Source: Candidatus Obscuribacterales bacterium
GTDB lineage: Bacteria > Cyanobacteriota > Vampirovibrionia > Obscuribacterales > Obscuribacteraceae
Reading direction: 5' to 3'
NCBI GenBank assembly: GCA_020634035.1
Contig: JACKCM010000003.1
Span: 248,001-312,000, forward strand
DNA: 64,000 nt
Below the pieces are notes generated by a model, which was not told where the DNA came from, made no database searches, and saw only the letters and a list, made by a program, of their open reading frames with translations. The position numbers were made by a program, and so were the translations under genes. Below are positions 32,129-40,218 of this stretch, piece after piece (position 1 is the stretch's first letter; each line of letters opens with the position of its first letter).

Positions 32129-33893
32129 CGTGATCACAGGCGTATTTAACGAGCTGCGTGCGACTCTTCATCTTCAGTTTCTTTCTCATTCTCGAAGCAT
32201 GAAGCTCAACGGTGGAAGCGGTAAGGAAAAGCCTTCCGGCAATCTCTTTATTGGAGAGACCGGAAGCAATCAATCGCAATACTTCGAGTTCACGCTTTGA
32301 GAGATGAGGCAATTCTGTCTTGGCCTGACTTCTGGTCCTGACCGGCGGCAACTGGGGTTTCTCAGGCTCCATGCGAGCTTCGACCTGGCGAAAAGTGCTG
32401 GCATGATAAAGCTGATCTTTCACCTTCTGGTGTTCCATACAAAGCTCGACCGAAACGGCAGCATGACGTGCTGACATCCGGATCAGCTCCATCTCATTGG
32501 TAGTCCAATCCCGGTTGTCGCCCTCTTCTATGACAATCAGCACCCCAAAAAGCACTCCGTTACAAACCAGCGGTGCTCCGGCAAGACTGTTGATGCCGGC
32601 GTTGAGCATTGAACTGACATCAGAACCGGATATTGTGCTGCCATTTCTCAAGGCTGTCACATCGGTAAGAGATAACGGACCGCTGCGAAACAGACCGACT
32701 ACGGCATCAGGGAAGCCCGCAGTGCGACCGAGTCCCAGAGGCGACATGCTGGGATCGGAATACTCATGTGATACCACCAGCGATGAGGCATCGGTCTTCA
32801 CGAATAAACAGCGAGAGGCATTCAAGCACTGCCCAAGATTGTCAACGAGCAGCTGTAGCACAATATTCAAATCGAGAGAGGAATGCAGCCGAGTCACCAC
32901 CTGACGCATCAACCTGTCCCAGTAAAGTTGTTTCAGAGCCGCTTCCGCTGCCAGATCGCCTCCGGCCATTTTTTTGAGCAGCCGCACAAAATCCCAGTGT
33001 TTGTCATTTGATGGCAGCAAAGCGGCACAGACATGATCAGGCTCTTTCACGGTGAAAGATGAGGCGACCACATAGAAATCTCCCTGTAAATTGGGGAGAT
33101 AAGCCCGGCACCAGACAAAAGGATTTCTTGGATTGACTTTGTCTACAATGCTCTCGACAAGATTGATCAGATTGGAAGGAGAGCCCGCATCATCGGCACT
33201 GAAGATCTTCTCCACTGCTCTGTTGGCTTTGACCACTCGCTTATTCCTGGTATCAATCAGGAAAACAGGATAGGCAAAAGACTTGAACAACCATTCTTGA
33301 AACGCGAACAGGTCGAAAGCCGGTTCACGCTCAACTCCGATATCGAGGTTATCGGCAAGCAGTCTGGCGAATAGCTCAAGAGAGTCTCCGACTCCTGCAT
33401 CCGAACCAGTGTCTATCAGAAGGAATCCATCGAGTTCCCTCTGGCAACTATAGAGCGGATAAAGCCTGATGGACTCGGCGTCGGTAAAATCCTCAACAAA
33501 GTCCTTCGACGGCTTCATCTCATCGAAGATCTCTTTCAGTGAAACAGCCGCCTCTTCTTGCAACTTTTTCATGCATCGACCGCTTCTCTTCAGGGCAAGA
33601 AGGTCTTCTCGCTCCGGAGCGAGCCTTTCAGAATCGGCGATACAGACAAATTCGAGATGTTTACTATTCTCGGCTCCAGACCGGCTATATCGGCGAAAAA
33701 TCGCTGCCCTGCGTATATCTGGACAACCGACCAGTATTCGTGTCACCTGATTAAGGGTCGGAGCCTGGATCGGTGCAGGAGCATCAGCAAGATGTTTGCG
33801 AATCCGAAAAAGCAGATCCAACAACTCGGACTCGCCGGTCCGAGACTTGAAGCTACCTTTTTTCCTGGGTGAAACCAACGCCGAAATTCCCAT
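32118..33893 (-). CDS. GAF/PAS sensor protein with LuxR-type DNA-binding domain
   Basis: Transcription regulator, 591 residues from ATG 33893; the frame stays open upstream to 34091 but that part looks non-coding and no good ribosome-binding site decides the start. A PAS-like region (about 215-310, FLIDTRNKRVVKANRAVEKIF) is followed by a GAF domain (about 340-500, SRCLFVKTDASSL ... WTTNEMELIRMSARHAAVSVEL). The C-terminus is a LuxR/GerE helix-turn-helix (LSKRELEVLRLIASGLSNKEIAGRLFLTASTVELH). No receiver domain is seen, so it probably senses a small molecule or redox state directly. The GAF resembles that of the HD-GYP protein on the other side of the MoxR operon. Confidence 0.82.
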   Translation of the reverse strand: MGISALVSPRKKGSFKSRTGESELLDLLFRIRKHLADAPAPIQAPTLNQVTRILVGCPDIRRAAIFRRYSRSGAENSKHLEFVCIADSERLAPEREDLLALKRSGRCMKKLQEEAAVSLKEIFDEMKPSKDFVEDFTDAESIRLYPLYSCQRELDGFLLIDTGSDAGVGDSLELFARLLADNLDIGVEREPAFDLFAFQEWLFKSFAYPVFLIDTRNKRVVKANRAVEKIFSADDAGSPSNLINLVESIVDKVNPRNPFVWCRAYLPNLQGDFYVVASSFTVKEPDHVCAALLPSNDKHWDFVRLLKKMAGGDLAAEAALKQLYWDRLMRQVVTRLHSSLDLNIVLQLLVDNLGQCLNASRCLFVKTDASSLVVSHEYSDPSMSPLGLGRTAGFPDAVVGLFRSGPLSLTDVTALRNGSTISGSDVSSMLNAGINSLAGAPLVCNGVLFGVLIVIEEGDNRDWTTNEMELIRMSARHAAVSVELCMEHQKVKDQLYHASTFRQVEARMEPEKPQLPPVRTRSQAKTELPHLSKRELEVLRLIASGLSNKEIAGRLFLTASTVELHASRMRKKLKMKSRTQLVKYACDHGLV

Positions 33894-34136
33894 CAGAGAG
33901 AGAAATGTATGTACTACAAAGATACTTGAAAAACGTGAACACAGAGGTATTTGAAAAGCCCGTACTGAAAAACAGCATTTAATCTGCATAAAACCTGTCG
34001 GATACCCGGAAGCAAAGCGACGTAATCTGTCCGGGATTGCAACCGCCGGCTCTATAAACAGCAAAAAAGAAAGGTCGTTGAACTGCCCCAATGCATATTA
34101 AAGGGATTTAATCAAGCCCTGAAAGCGCCAAAATCC

Positions 34137-34790
34137 TTGACAAGCGCCGACAACAGCCGCGTTCAAGGAATTTTGCCTGCTTTCACTCCAAATCAAAATG
34201 CTATAGAATTAATATTACTGGGTGATACTTCTATTTTTAATATTAAAAGTTTAAACGTGCGCAATCTAAGACGTCAATTCGGAAAGAAATTTGTCGAGAC
34301 AGCAAAAAAATGTCCGACTCTGGTCGAGGACATCCTCAAAATCCGAGCCGATGGAGTCAAGATTCGACTGGTCAACGGTCCTTGCCGGGCCTATTACGAC
34401 CGCAGCAAACGCACCATCTACATAGGCAAATGGTGTCCCCGCAATTACAAGCTGATCAGCATCGCCCACGAATTCGTCCATGCCCTGGTGCGCCCCACCG
34501 TGGATCCTGTCCCCGGCGAAACCGGCAGACAAGAATTTATCGACCGCTGTCTCGATGAAGAGACCGAAGCCATCGTCCACGAGATCATGATAGTCAAAGA
34601 GCTGATCAAAGCAGGCGTCAAGGTTCAGGCAAAAGAGCTGGAATGGCTTCGCCGCTATCGACGAGGCGGCAGAAAAGCAATTAAGAAAGCGCTGGAAAAG
34701 ACCATAACCTCCACCACCGGCGAAGACTATCCAGAGTATTACGGAAGCTGGTACGACGAAATCGTGCCGCCGGACAAAAGATTGCCCTGA
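34137..34790 (+). CDS. Putative small zinc metallopeptidase (HExxH)
   Basis: Protein of 217 residues, no signal peptide. The sequence KLISIAHEFVHALVRP carries an HExxH zinc motif (His111, Glu112, His115). About 26-30 residues later, CLDEETEAIVHE offers a glutamate as third ligand, the arrangement of gluzincins. A beta strand pair before it (SKRTIYIGKWCPRN) fits the edge strand of a minimal metallopeptidase. The C-terminal 70 residues are basic and helical (RRYRRGGRKAIKKALEK) and could bind nucleic acid. The start is uncertain: a TTG at 34137 is used here, with no clear ribosome-binding site. No known family could be named with confidence. Confidence 0.7.
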   Translation: MTSADNSRVQGILPAFTPNQNAIELILLGDTSIFNIKSLNVRNLRRQFGKKFVETAKKCPTLVEDILKIRADGVKIRLVNGPCRAYYDRSKRTIYIGKWCPRNYKLISIAHEFVHALVRPTVDPVPGETGRQEFIDRCLDEETEAIVHEIMIVKELIKAGVKVQAKELEWLRRYRRGGRKAIKKALEKTITSTTGEDYPEYYGSWYDEIVPPDKRLP

Positions 34791-34793
34791 CTA

Positions 34794-35699
34794 TCAGGAA
34801 AAGGCCAGCTCGGGCGACTGCGAATCTTGTTCCACGGAGTAAGGTTCCGAGGTTAGACTGCAAGCATTAGGGAGCAGGCGCCGAACTTCTTCTGCTACAT
34901 TCTCGGCATCGGTCATTCCGGCATGAAGATGGATGGTCTGGAAATCCAGTTTGACAATGGTTCCATCGTTGGCGACGACCTGGCGTTTATAGATGAGATT
35001 GCGAGCCTGCTTGAGAATCTCGTTGGGATTTTTGATTATCGCTCTGCTATGGGTGTGGGGAAGAAGATGCCCTTTCGCATCATAGGTCCGGTCCACCCAG
35101 GCTTCCATAGCGACACGAATGCCTGCTCTTTCTCCGGCGGTCAGGATGCAACTGGTAGCCGGTCCGATCAGAACCAGCCAGGGATCGATTTCATGAATAG
35201 CTTTGGCGACAATGGTTGCCACCCTGATGTCCTGGGACATCTGGCGATACAGATAGCCGTGAGGACGGACCTGGGTGATTTCAAAGCCCAGAGTACGTGC
35301 CATTCCCGACAGAGCGCCAAGTTGATATAGAACCGAAGCTCTCAGCTCAGCCGTGGTCAGGTGAATCTCTCTGCGACCGAAGCCTGCCAGATCGGGATAA
35401 CCGATATGGGCTCCGAGAGAAAGTCCGTAGTAGCGAACCATCTCAAGAGCTTCTTCAATAAGGACAGGATCACCGGCATGGGCGCCACAGGCTATGTTCG
35501 CCGAAGTGACATAAGGCAGAACATCGGCTTCGCCATCGATGCGATAACGCCCGAAGCCCTCACCCAGATTGGTGTTGATATCGAGCCCGAAGGGTAAATA
35601 GACTTTAGCCGATGGCGAACTCTCACTGGCGGCAGGAGACGATGAGCTCGAGCCCTCCGAAGTTCTGTGACTACGACCTTTCTGTCTGGAACGACGCAT
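34794..35699 (-). CDS. pxpA: 5-oxoprolinase subunit A family protein (LamB/YcsF, PxpA-like)
   Basis: PxpA works with PxpB and PxpC to hydrolyse 5-oxoproline to glutamate using ATP. Protein of 301 residues from the ATG at 35699, which has GGAG 8 bases upstream. The first 47 residues are a Ser-rich extension absent from typical members (about 250 residues). Family motifs follow: DINTNLGEGFGRY, VTSANIACGAHAGDP, LGAHIGYPDLAGFGRREI and QVRPHGYLYR. The three conserved His/Asp-rich sites are present. pxpB and pxpC are not adjacent, so the role in oxoproline use is not secure. Confidence 0.82.
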   Translation of the reverse strand: MRRSRQKGRSHRTSEGSSSSSPAASESSPSAKVYLPFGLDINTNLGEGFGRYRIDGEADVLPYVTSANIACGAHAGDPVLIEEALEMVRYYGLSLGAHIGYPDLAGFGRREIHLTTAELRASVLYQLGALSGMARTLGFEITQVRPHGYLYRQMSQDIRVATIVAKAIHEIDPWLVLIGPATSCILTAGERAGIRVAMEAWVDRTYDAKGHLLPHTHSRAIIKNPNEILKQARNLIYKRQVVANDGTIVKLDFQTIHLHAGMTDAENVAEEVRRLLPNACSLTSEPYSVEQDSQSPELAFS

Positions 35700-35869
35700 T
35701 GAGATTCTCCACCGGGGATAGACAGTCAAGTCCATCCGAAGTCTTTTCGAACCAGAGATTCTAGCAAGAATAGCGAGAAAATCGGAAAAACTAGACAGAT
35801 CACTATGTACAGATCAAAACAAAAGCTTACAATATAAGATATATTTCAGAATCCACAACACAATAAAGC

Positions 35870-37033
35870 ATGGCAGCACAGAAACTCAAGAAGAATTCGA
35901 CAAGAGCCCATATCGGCTTTCTTATCTTGATGCTTCTGGCCTTTTTGACCGATTTCGGGTGTGGTCCGGCGTGGGCGCAGAAATATGGAAGACCGGTGAT
36001 TCCCCAGAATCCCAATCTGTTAAGACAGCAAGCCTTCGACTGTTATCTGGTAGGAGAGTTCGAAGATGCTGCCGATCTCTACAAAAAAGCCATAGACACC
36101 GGCATTCAGCAATATGGACAGAACTCTGCCTTTGTAGCCGATATCTACTACGAACTCGGAACCATGAGCCTGGAGGAAGGCAATTTCAGCCGTGCCTCCC
36201 GCTATCTGCCCCTTGCGGTCAAAGCGAAACCGAACAGTATTCAAGCCAGGGTCAAGCTGGCTGACCTCTACTTGATGCAAGACAAAGTCGATCAGGCCAT
36301 GGCTGAAGTAGCAACAGCCTTAAGAAACAATCCCGGATCGGTTGAAGCCCAGAAAGAACTCGTGAAGCTGATGATGGCCCGGGCAGGAAACTCAGGAGAT
36401 GACTCTGCCGCAGCCAATCTTGCCTGTACCTGGGAAGCATTTCAGCTCAAGAATTTCAGCAACGCCGTACTGAAAAACACAAACACTTTAATAGCGCAGT
36501 GGCAGAAGAGCATCAAATCCGGTGGCAAGAACTTGCCCAAACTAAGTGTTGCCATGCTGAACAGCGCTCATAGAGCACCACCCCCGAAACAAGAGACCGC
36601 TCCTGCTCCTGTGCAACAAGCAGTAAAAATCAAACCACCGCAAAAACCGACTCCGAAGCCTGTCGCCAAGCCTGTTGTTAAGCCCAGGGTGACCCGGACT
36701 GCGGCAAAACCTGTCACTAAGCCAGTGGCGAAATCGGTGCCTAAACCCGTATCCGTTCCTGCTCAAAAGGTTGTTGCCAAACAAACCCCGGCAGCCAGAC
36801 CTGCAAAGCGCTCCAACGGACTGGTACCACCACCACCACCGATGGTGCCGCCTCCAGTGTATGCTCCTCCCCCTTCGTCTATCAAACTTGAGACTAGCGT
36901 TCAGGTCAAGAAAGAACCTAAAGAGAAGAAGGAGCCTCCGAAAAAAGTCAAAAAACCGGCTGTTCCCGACGAACCGGATTTCATTCTCGATTGGGCTGCT
37001 CCGAAAAAATCGAAGTCCGGTGGTGGAGAATAA
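35870..37033 (+). CDS. Exported TPR protein with Pro/Lys-rich tail
   Basis: Protein of 387 residues. Signal peptide (HIGFLILMLLAFLTDFGCGPAWA) with a Cys in the core region, so a lipoprotein is possible but the lipobox is poor. TPR-like repeats occupy about residues 48-150 (LVGEFEDAADLYKKAIDTG; AVKAKPNSIQARVKLADLYLMQDKVDQAM). Residues about 230-310 are repeated KPV/KPVAK units, followed by polyproline and a charged tail. The AT-rich upstream region contains several TATA-like stretches (35829-35850) but no clear -35. Same general design as the TPR proteins at 4754-8810. Function unknown. Confidence 0.75.
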   Translation: MAAQKLKKNSTRAHIGFLILMLLAFLTDFGCGPAWAQKYGRPVIPQNPNLLRQQAFDCYLVGEFEDAADLYKKAIDTGIQQYGQNSAFVADIYYELGTMSLEEGNFSRASRYLPLAVKAKPNSIQARVKLADLYLMQDKVDQAMAEVATALRNNPGSVEAQKELVKLMMARAGNSGDDSAAANLACTWEAFQLKNFSNAVLKNTNTLIAQWQKSIKSGGKNLPKLSVAMLNSAHRAPPPKQETAPAPVQQAVKIKPPQKPTPKPVAKPVVKPRVTRTAAKPVTKPVAKSVPKPVSVPAQKVVAKQTPAARPAKRSNGLVPPPPPMVPPPVYAPPPSSIKLETSVQVKKEPKEKKEPPKKVKKPAVPDEPDFILDWAAPKKSKSGGGE

Positions 37034-37046
37034 CAGTCAGATCTGT

Positions 37047-38075
37047 TTATTTTGCCCTGGAGCTTTTCTTAGAAGCTGTGCCGGTTTTGGTTCTGGTTCC
37101 CGGTTTGATCTCAGGCAATCTGTTGAGCTGCTCTTTCGTCAAAACCGATCTGATTCCGAGAAAATCGTTGAGCATTATCTCGTCGGCCTGATTGCGTAAG
37201 GTACTGTACTGTGCTTGCTGTTCTAGAATCTGTTCTTGAGAAGCACCGGGATCGAAAAGCATTTCTTTCAGATGAGCCCTTTTAGACCGGAGCTGCTTGT
37301 TCACTTCTCTGGCCCTGGTGGCATTACCCTGCCTCATCGTCTGAATGCGCTGCTTTTGTTTCTCTGAAAGATTGAGCCGATCAAGGCGAATCGGTTGCCT
37401 GCCGAACCATTGTCTACCACCCTGCATCCCGCCTGGTCTCGCCCGGCTGCCGCCTCTTCCCGGACCGCCGGCTCCACTCTGTTCTCGAAGCCCTCTGCGC
37501 ATGTCGCCGCCCGGAAGCATTTCTCTACCACCTCCGCCGTCTCCGCCACCGAGCCCCGGTCTTGGACTTGGACTTGAAGCAGAACCGGGCATTGCGCCTG
37601 GACCGCCCTGGCCCCGACGCTGACGCATTTGCTGAACGAACTGACGACGCTCATCCGGGCTCATACCCTGGAGCTTCTCTTGAATTTGCTGGCGCGCCTC
37701 CGGAGACATCCCCTGAAATCTTCTCCTCATACCGCCACCACGAAAACCATTGTCCTGGCCACCACCACCGGGGAGCTCATCGCCGGCTTGCATGTACTTG
37801 CGAAATCGGCCGGACATATTGCCGGCACCGCCAGGAGAGACATCCGGCTCGCCACCACCCTGCATGCTGTAAACCCGTCCGTCGAGACGGTTGGATTCAT
37901 CGGTATTTCGCTGGGCTATCAGCCTGTTCGAACCCGATCCTCCGTAAGCAGCATTTTGAAATCCTCTGAAAGAGACATCTTTCAAGTCCAGCGCTTCAAT
38001 TGGTGTCACTGAAAATGCGGTCAGCACCACCGAGAGTGCCGCCAGTTCTTTCAGCCGCTTAAAGCTTGATAGCAT
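37047..38075 (-). CDS. Exported LTxxQ (Spy/CpxP-like) protein
   Basis: Protein of 342 residues from the ATG at 38075, preceded by GAGGA at 8 bases; two upstream starts add up to 5 residues. Signal peptide near residues 1-28. The middle (about 75-225) is Gly/Met/Arg-rich and includes two units resembling GMSPEARQQIQEKLQ and GMSPDERRQFVQQMR. Residues about 235-325 are Spy/CpxP-like: LNLSEKQKQRIQTMRQGN, then a helical region, and LTKEQLNRLPEI near the end, matching the paired LTxxQ motifs of that family. Such proteins sense or buffer envelope stress. It is the third gene of the sigma/anti-sigma unit and overlaps the anti-sigma gene by 17 bases. Confidence 0.78.
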   Translation of the reverse strand: MLSSFKRLKELAALSVVLTAFSVTPIEALDLKDVSFRGFQNAAYGGSGSNRLIAQRNTDESNRLDGRVYSMQGGGEPDVSPGGAGNMSGRFRKYMQAGDELPGGGGQDNGFRGGGMRRRFQGMSPEARQQIQEKLQGMSPDERRQFVQQMRQRRGQGGPGAMPGSASSPSPRPGLGGGDGGGGREMLPGGDMRRGLREQSGAGGPGRGGSRARPGGMQGGRQWFGRQPIRLDRLNLSEKQKQRIQTMRQGNATRAREVNKQLRSKRAHLKEMLFDPGASQEQILEQQAQYSTLRNQADEIMLNDFLGIRSVLTKEQLNRLPEIKPGTRTKTGTASKKSSRAK

Positions 38076-38862
38076 ACAAACCATCCTCATCTGTGCCTAC
38101 TCCCATCTGAGAGAATAGATTATCCGGCTCATCACCGTCAAAAGCTACTACCGCTTCGTTGGCGAGGAGCTGTACCTGCTCTTTTTCTTGCTGTACCGGA
38201 GCACTTTCGACAGGGCGAAGCGCCACCACATCCGGAGCTTTCTCATCAACTTTCGCTATTGCTTTAGAAGGCACGGACTCGGGCTTCTTGACCTCGGCAA
38301 CTTTCTCAGGCAACACCTTAGTCACTGGCGCCGAAGATGCTCCGTCTTCATCAGAAGTTTCGGTCAAGCGCTCTAATGAGCCATCTGCCTTGTCCTCTAC
38401 AGTGGCCACATTGACACTACCGGTAGCCGGCGCAGAAGGCTGACCTTCGCGGTCAGAGTTCGCTACCTGTGGTGTGTCCCCGCTATCGGTGTTGGACATG
38501 TGCGGAATAGAGAAAGCGAGGAGCATAAGACAAGCCGCCGCAGCGACTCCTATCAAAACAGGAGAGGCCTTGAATTGAAGTACCTTGCCCTGGTCTTCTC
38601 CTGAGTCGATTCTGTCTGCCAGGACGTCAGCGAAGTCTCTGGTCATTTCTTGCCGGGGAAGCGATTTCAACAAAGCTGCCAGGGACTGAATCTCCGCGAG
38701 ACTGCTGCGACAAGCAGCACAACCGTCGAGATGACCCTGGACAGAATCATGATCCTTCGCCGACAACTCGGCATCATGAAAGTCATGGAGCAGTTCTCTT
38801 ACCTGCTCACAGTTTTCATTGCTTTCGCCATTCGGGAATTGTATTTGCTCAGGTCCGCTCAT
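38059..38862 (-). CDS. Anti-sigma factor with zinc-binding (zf-HC2/ZAS) domain
   Basis: Membrane-bound anti-sigma factor of 267 residues. The N-terminal cytosolic domain has Cys18 and the H-x3-C-x2-C motif (His44, Cys48, Cys51) of the ZAS fold that binds ECF sigma factors. One membrane helix at about 101-119 (PVLIGVAAAACLMLLAFSI). The outer region is acidic and rich in Val, Pro and Glu, and likely disordered. It overlaps the sigma factor gene by 14 bases and the downstream Spy-like gene by 17 bases, so all three are translationally linked. No site-1 protease gene lies next to it. Confidence 0.88.
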   Translation of the reverse strand: MSGPEQIQFPNGESNENCEQVRELLHDFHDAELSAKDHDSVQGHLDGCAACRSSLAEIQSLAALLKSLPRQEMTRDFADVLADRIDSGEDQGKVLQFKASPVLIGVAAAACLMLLAFSIPHMSNTDSGDTPQVANSDREGQPSAPATGSVNVATVEDKADGSLERLTETSDEDGASSAPVTKVLPEKVAEVKKPESVPSKAIAKVDEKAPDVVALRPVESAPVQQEKEQVQLLANEAVVAFDGDEPDNLFSQMGVGTDEDGLYAIKL

Positions 38863-39499
38863 TTTCAGTCACCTTGGTCTTAGTATCAAAATAATATGGA
38901 AGGAGCAACTCTTTGAGTTTCTGCCGGCCGTAGTGCAATCGAGATCGGACAGTACCGATATTGGCTCCGATGATCTCTGCGATGTCTTGATAGGAGAAGC
39001 CTTCTATATCATGGAGAATCAACACTGCCCTTTGATTCTCCGGCAGTCGGCGCAGGGATTGCTCGATCATTGTCGACTCTTCGCAGAGATCTATCTCTTG
39101 TTGCGGGTCTGGTCTTTCGTCTGCCACTTGCTGAACCACTCCTCCCCTATCGTCATCGCCATCGCCACCGAGAGTAGAGAGTGGATTGAAAGAGAAAAGA
39201 GCAAACCCAGCCTTGTTTTTTCTCCGCCTTGCTCTCAGTCTGTCAATGGAGACATTGTGAGAGATGCGGAAAAGCCAGGCAGCGAAGGAGGCCTGGTTTC
39301 TGAATTTATCCAGGCTCTGATGCATTTTAATGAAGGTGTCCTGCACCACTTCCTCAGCCTCCTCTTTGTTGCCAAGCATGCGGTACGCCGCGTTATAGAT
39401 TCGATTCTGGTAGCGGCGCACCAAGGACTTGAATAATGTCTTATCCTTAGTCTGTCGAAATTTTTCGACAAGGGCCTCATCATTAAGGTCCAAATTCAT
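38849..39499 (-). CDS. RNA polymerase ECF sigma factor (RpoE/SigW type)
   Basis: Sigma factor of 216 residues from the ATG at 39499 with AAGGG 6 bases upstream; a TTG two codons earlier is the alternative. Region 2 (FKSLVRRYQNRIYNAAYRMLGNKEEAEEVVQDTFIKMH ... FAAWLFRISHNVSIDRLRARRRK) and region 4 (LPENQRAVLILHDIEGFSYQDIAEIIGANIGTVRSRLHYGRQKLKE) are complete. Between them lies a Gly/Asp-rich linker of about 40 residues, longer than usual. The next gene is its anti-sigma factor. Promoter elements for self-activation were not found with confidence. Confidence 0.93.
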   Translation of the reverse strand: MNLDLNDEALVEKFRQTKDKTLFKSLVRRYQNRIYNAAYRMLGNKEEAEEVVQDTFIKMHQSLDKFRNQASFAAWLFRISHNVSIDRLRARRRKNKAGFALFSFNPLSTLGGDGDDDRGGVVQQVADERPDPQQEIDLCEESTMIEQSLRRLPENQRAVLILHDIEGFSYQDIAEIIGANIGTVRSRLHYGRQKLKELLLPYYFDTKTKVTENERT

Positions 39500-39558
39500 C
39501 TCCAACCCTTACGGTTTGGTTACACTGTCTAAGACGTCAAAACAACGGAAGGAGTTCA

Positions 39559-40218
39559 ATGGAAAAGCAATTATTAACTATATTTAAGCAAGCTTTGCCT
39601 TTCCCTGCCTCCCGAGCCGGTAGAGCAGAGCTCTTTCACCGCTTCTCGGTTGCCAATATTGTGCACATAACAGCCTTGATTGTAACTGTGGGAATCTACA
39701 GTCCTATGCCTGCCACAGCCGCACCGGAAGACTACCAGAAAGCCGGTACCGTGAAAACCCAGCCCAAGAAAACCGAGGACTTGCCGAACTTTCACAAAGT
39801 GCATCCCTTTCTATATCGCGGTGGCGAACCATCAATCAAAGGGGTAGAGCAACTCTCCGAGATGGGAATCAAAACAATCATCGACCTGCGCGCTCCTACT
39901 AAAGCGGCAAGGGAAGAGGAAAAGAAAGCAAAAGCACTGGGTATCAAATATATCAATCTGCCCATGAGCGATAAAGCGCCAACAGAAAAGCAGGTGGCCA
40001 CGACCCTTTCAACAATAGAGAAAGGACGAGAGACCGGTGAACCTGTTTTTGTCCATTGTCAACACGGCTCTGATCGCACCGGCTGCATGATCGGAATCTG
40101 GCGAGTCAGTCGAGACGGATGGAAATTCGACAGGACCTACAAAGAGATGCGCAAATACTATTTCGGTCCCAAATACGACAAACTGAGAAATGCCGTAAAG
40201 GAAAGGGCTTCCTCATAA
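39559..40218 (+). CDS. Exported dual-specificity/tyrosine phosphatase-like protein
   Basis: Protein of 219 residues. Residues 32-55 form a signal peptide or membrane anchor (IVHITALIVTVGIYSPMPATAA). The remainder is a DSP fold: FLYRGGEPSIKGVEQLSEMGIKTIIDLR, then the active-site loop VHCQHGSDRTG with Cys167 and Arg173 (CX5R). The general-acid Asp is probably Asp138, in MSDKA. It would act outside the cytosol, on phosphorylated protein, lipid or inositol phosphates. The upstream AAGGAG is 7 bases before the ATG. It diverges from the sigma factor gene and its stop overlaps the convergent retropepsin gene by 6 bases. Confidence 0.84.
   Translation: MEKQLLTIFKQALPFPASRAGRAELFHRFSVANIVHITALIVTVGIYSPMPATAAPEDYQKAGTVKTQPKKTEDLPNFHKVHPFLYRGGEPSIKGVEQLSEMGIKTIIDLRAPTKAAREEEKKAKALGIKYINLPMSDKAPTEKQVATTLSTIEKGRETGEPVFVHCQHGSDRTGCMIGIWRVSRDGWKFDRTYKEMRKYYFGPKYDKLRNAVKERASS

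Noticed and set aside
33894..34091. 66-codon upstream extension of the GAF/LuxR gene
   Set aside because: Hydrophobic and cysteine-rich text unlike the rest; no ribosome-binding site. The domain-like sequence begins near residue 80 of that frame.
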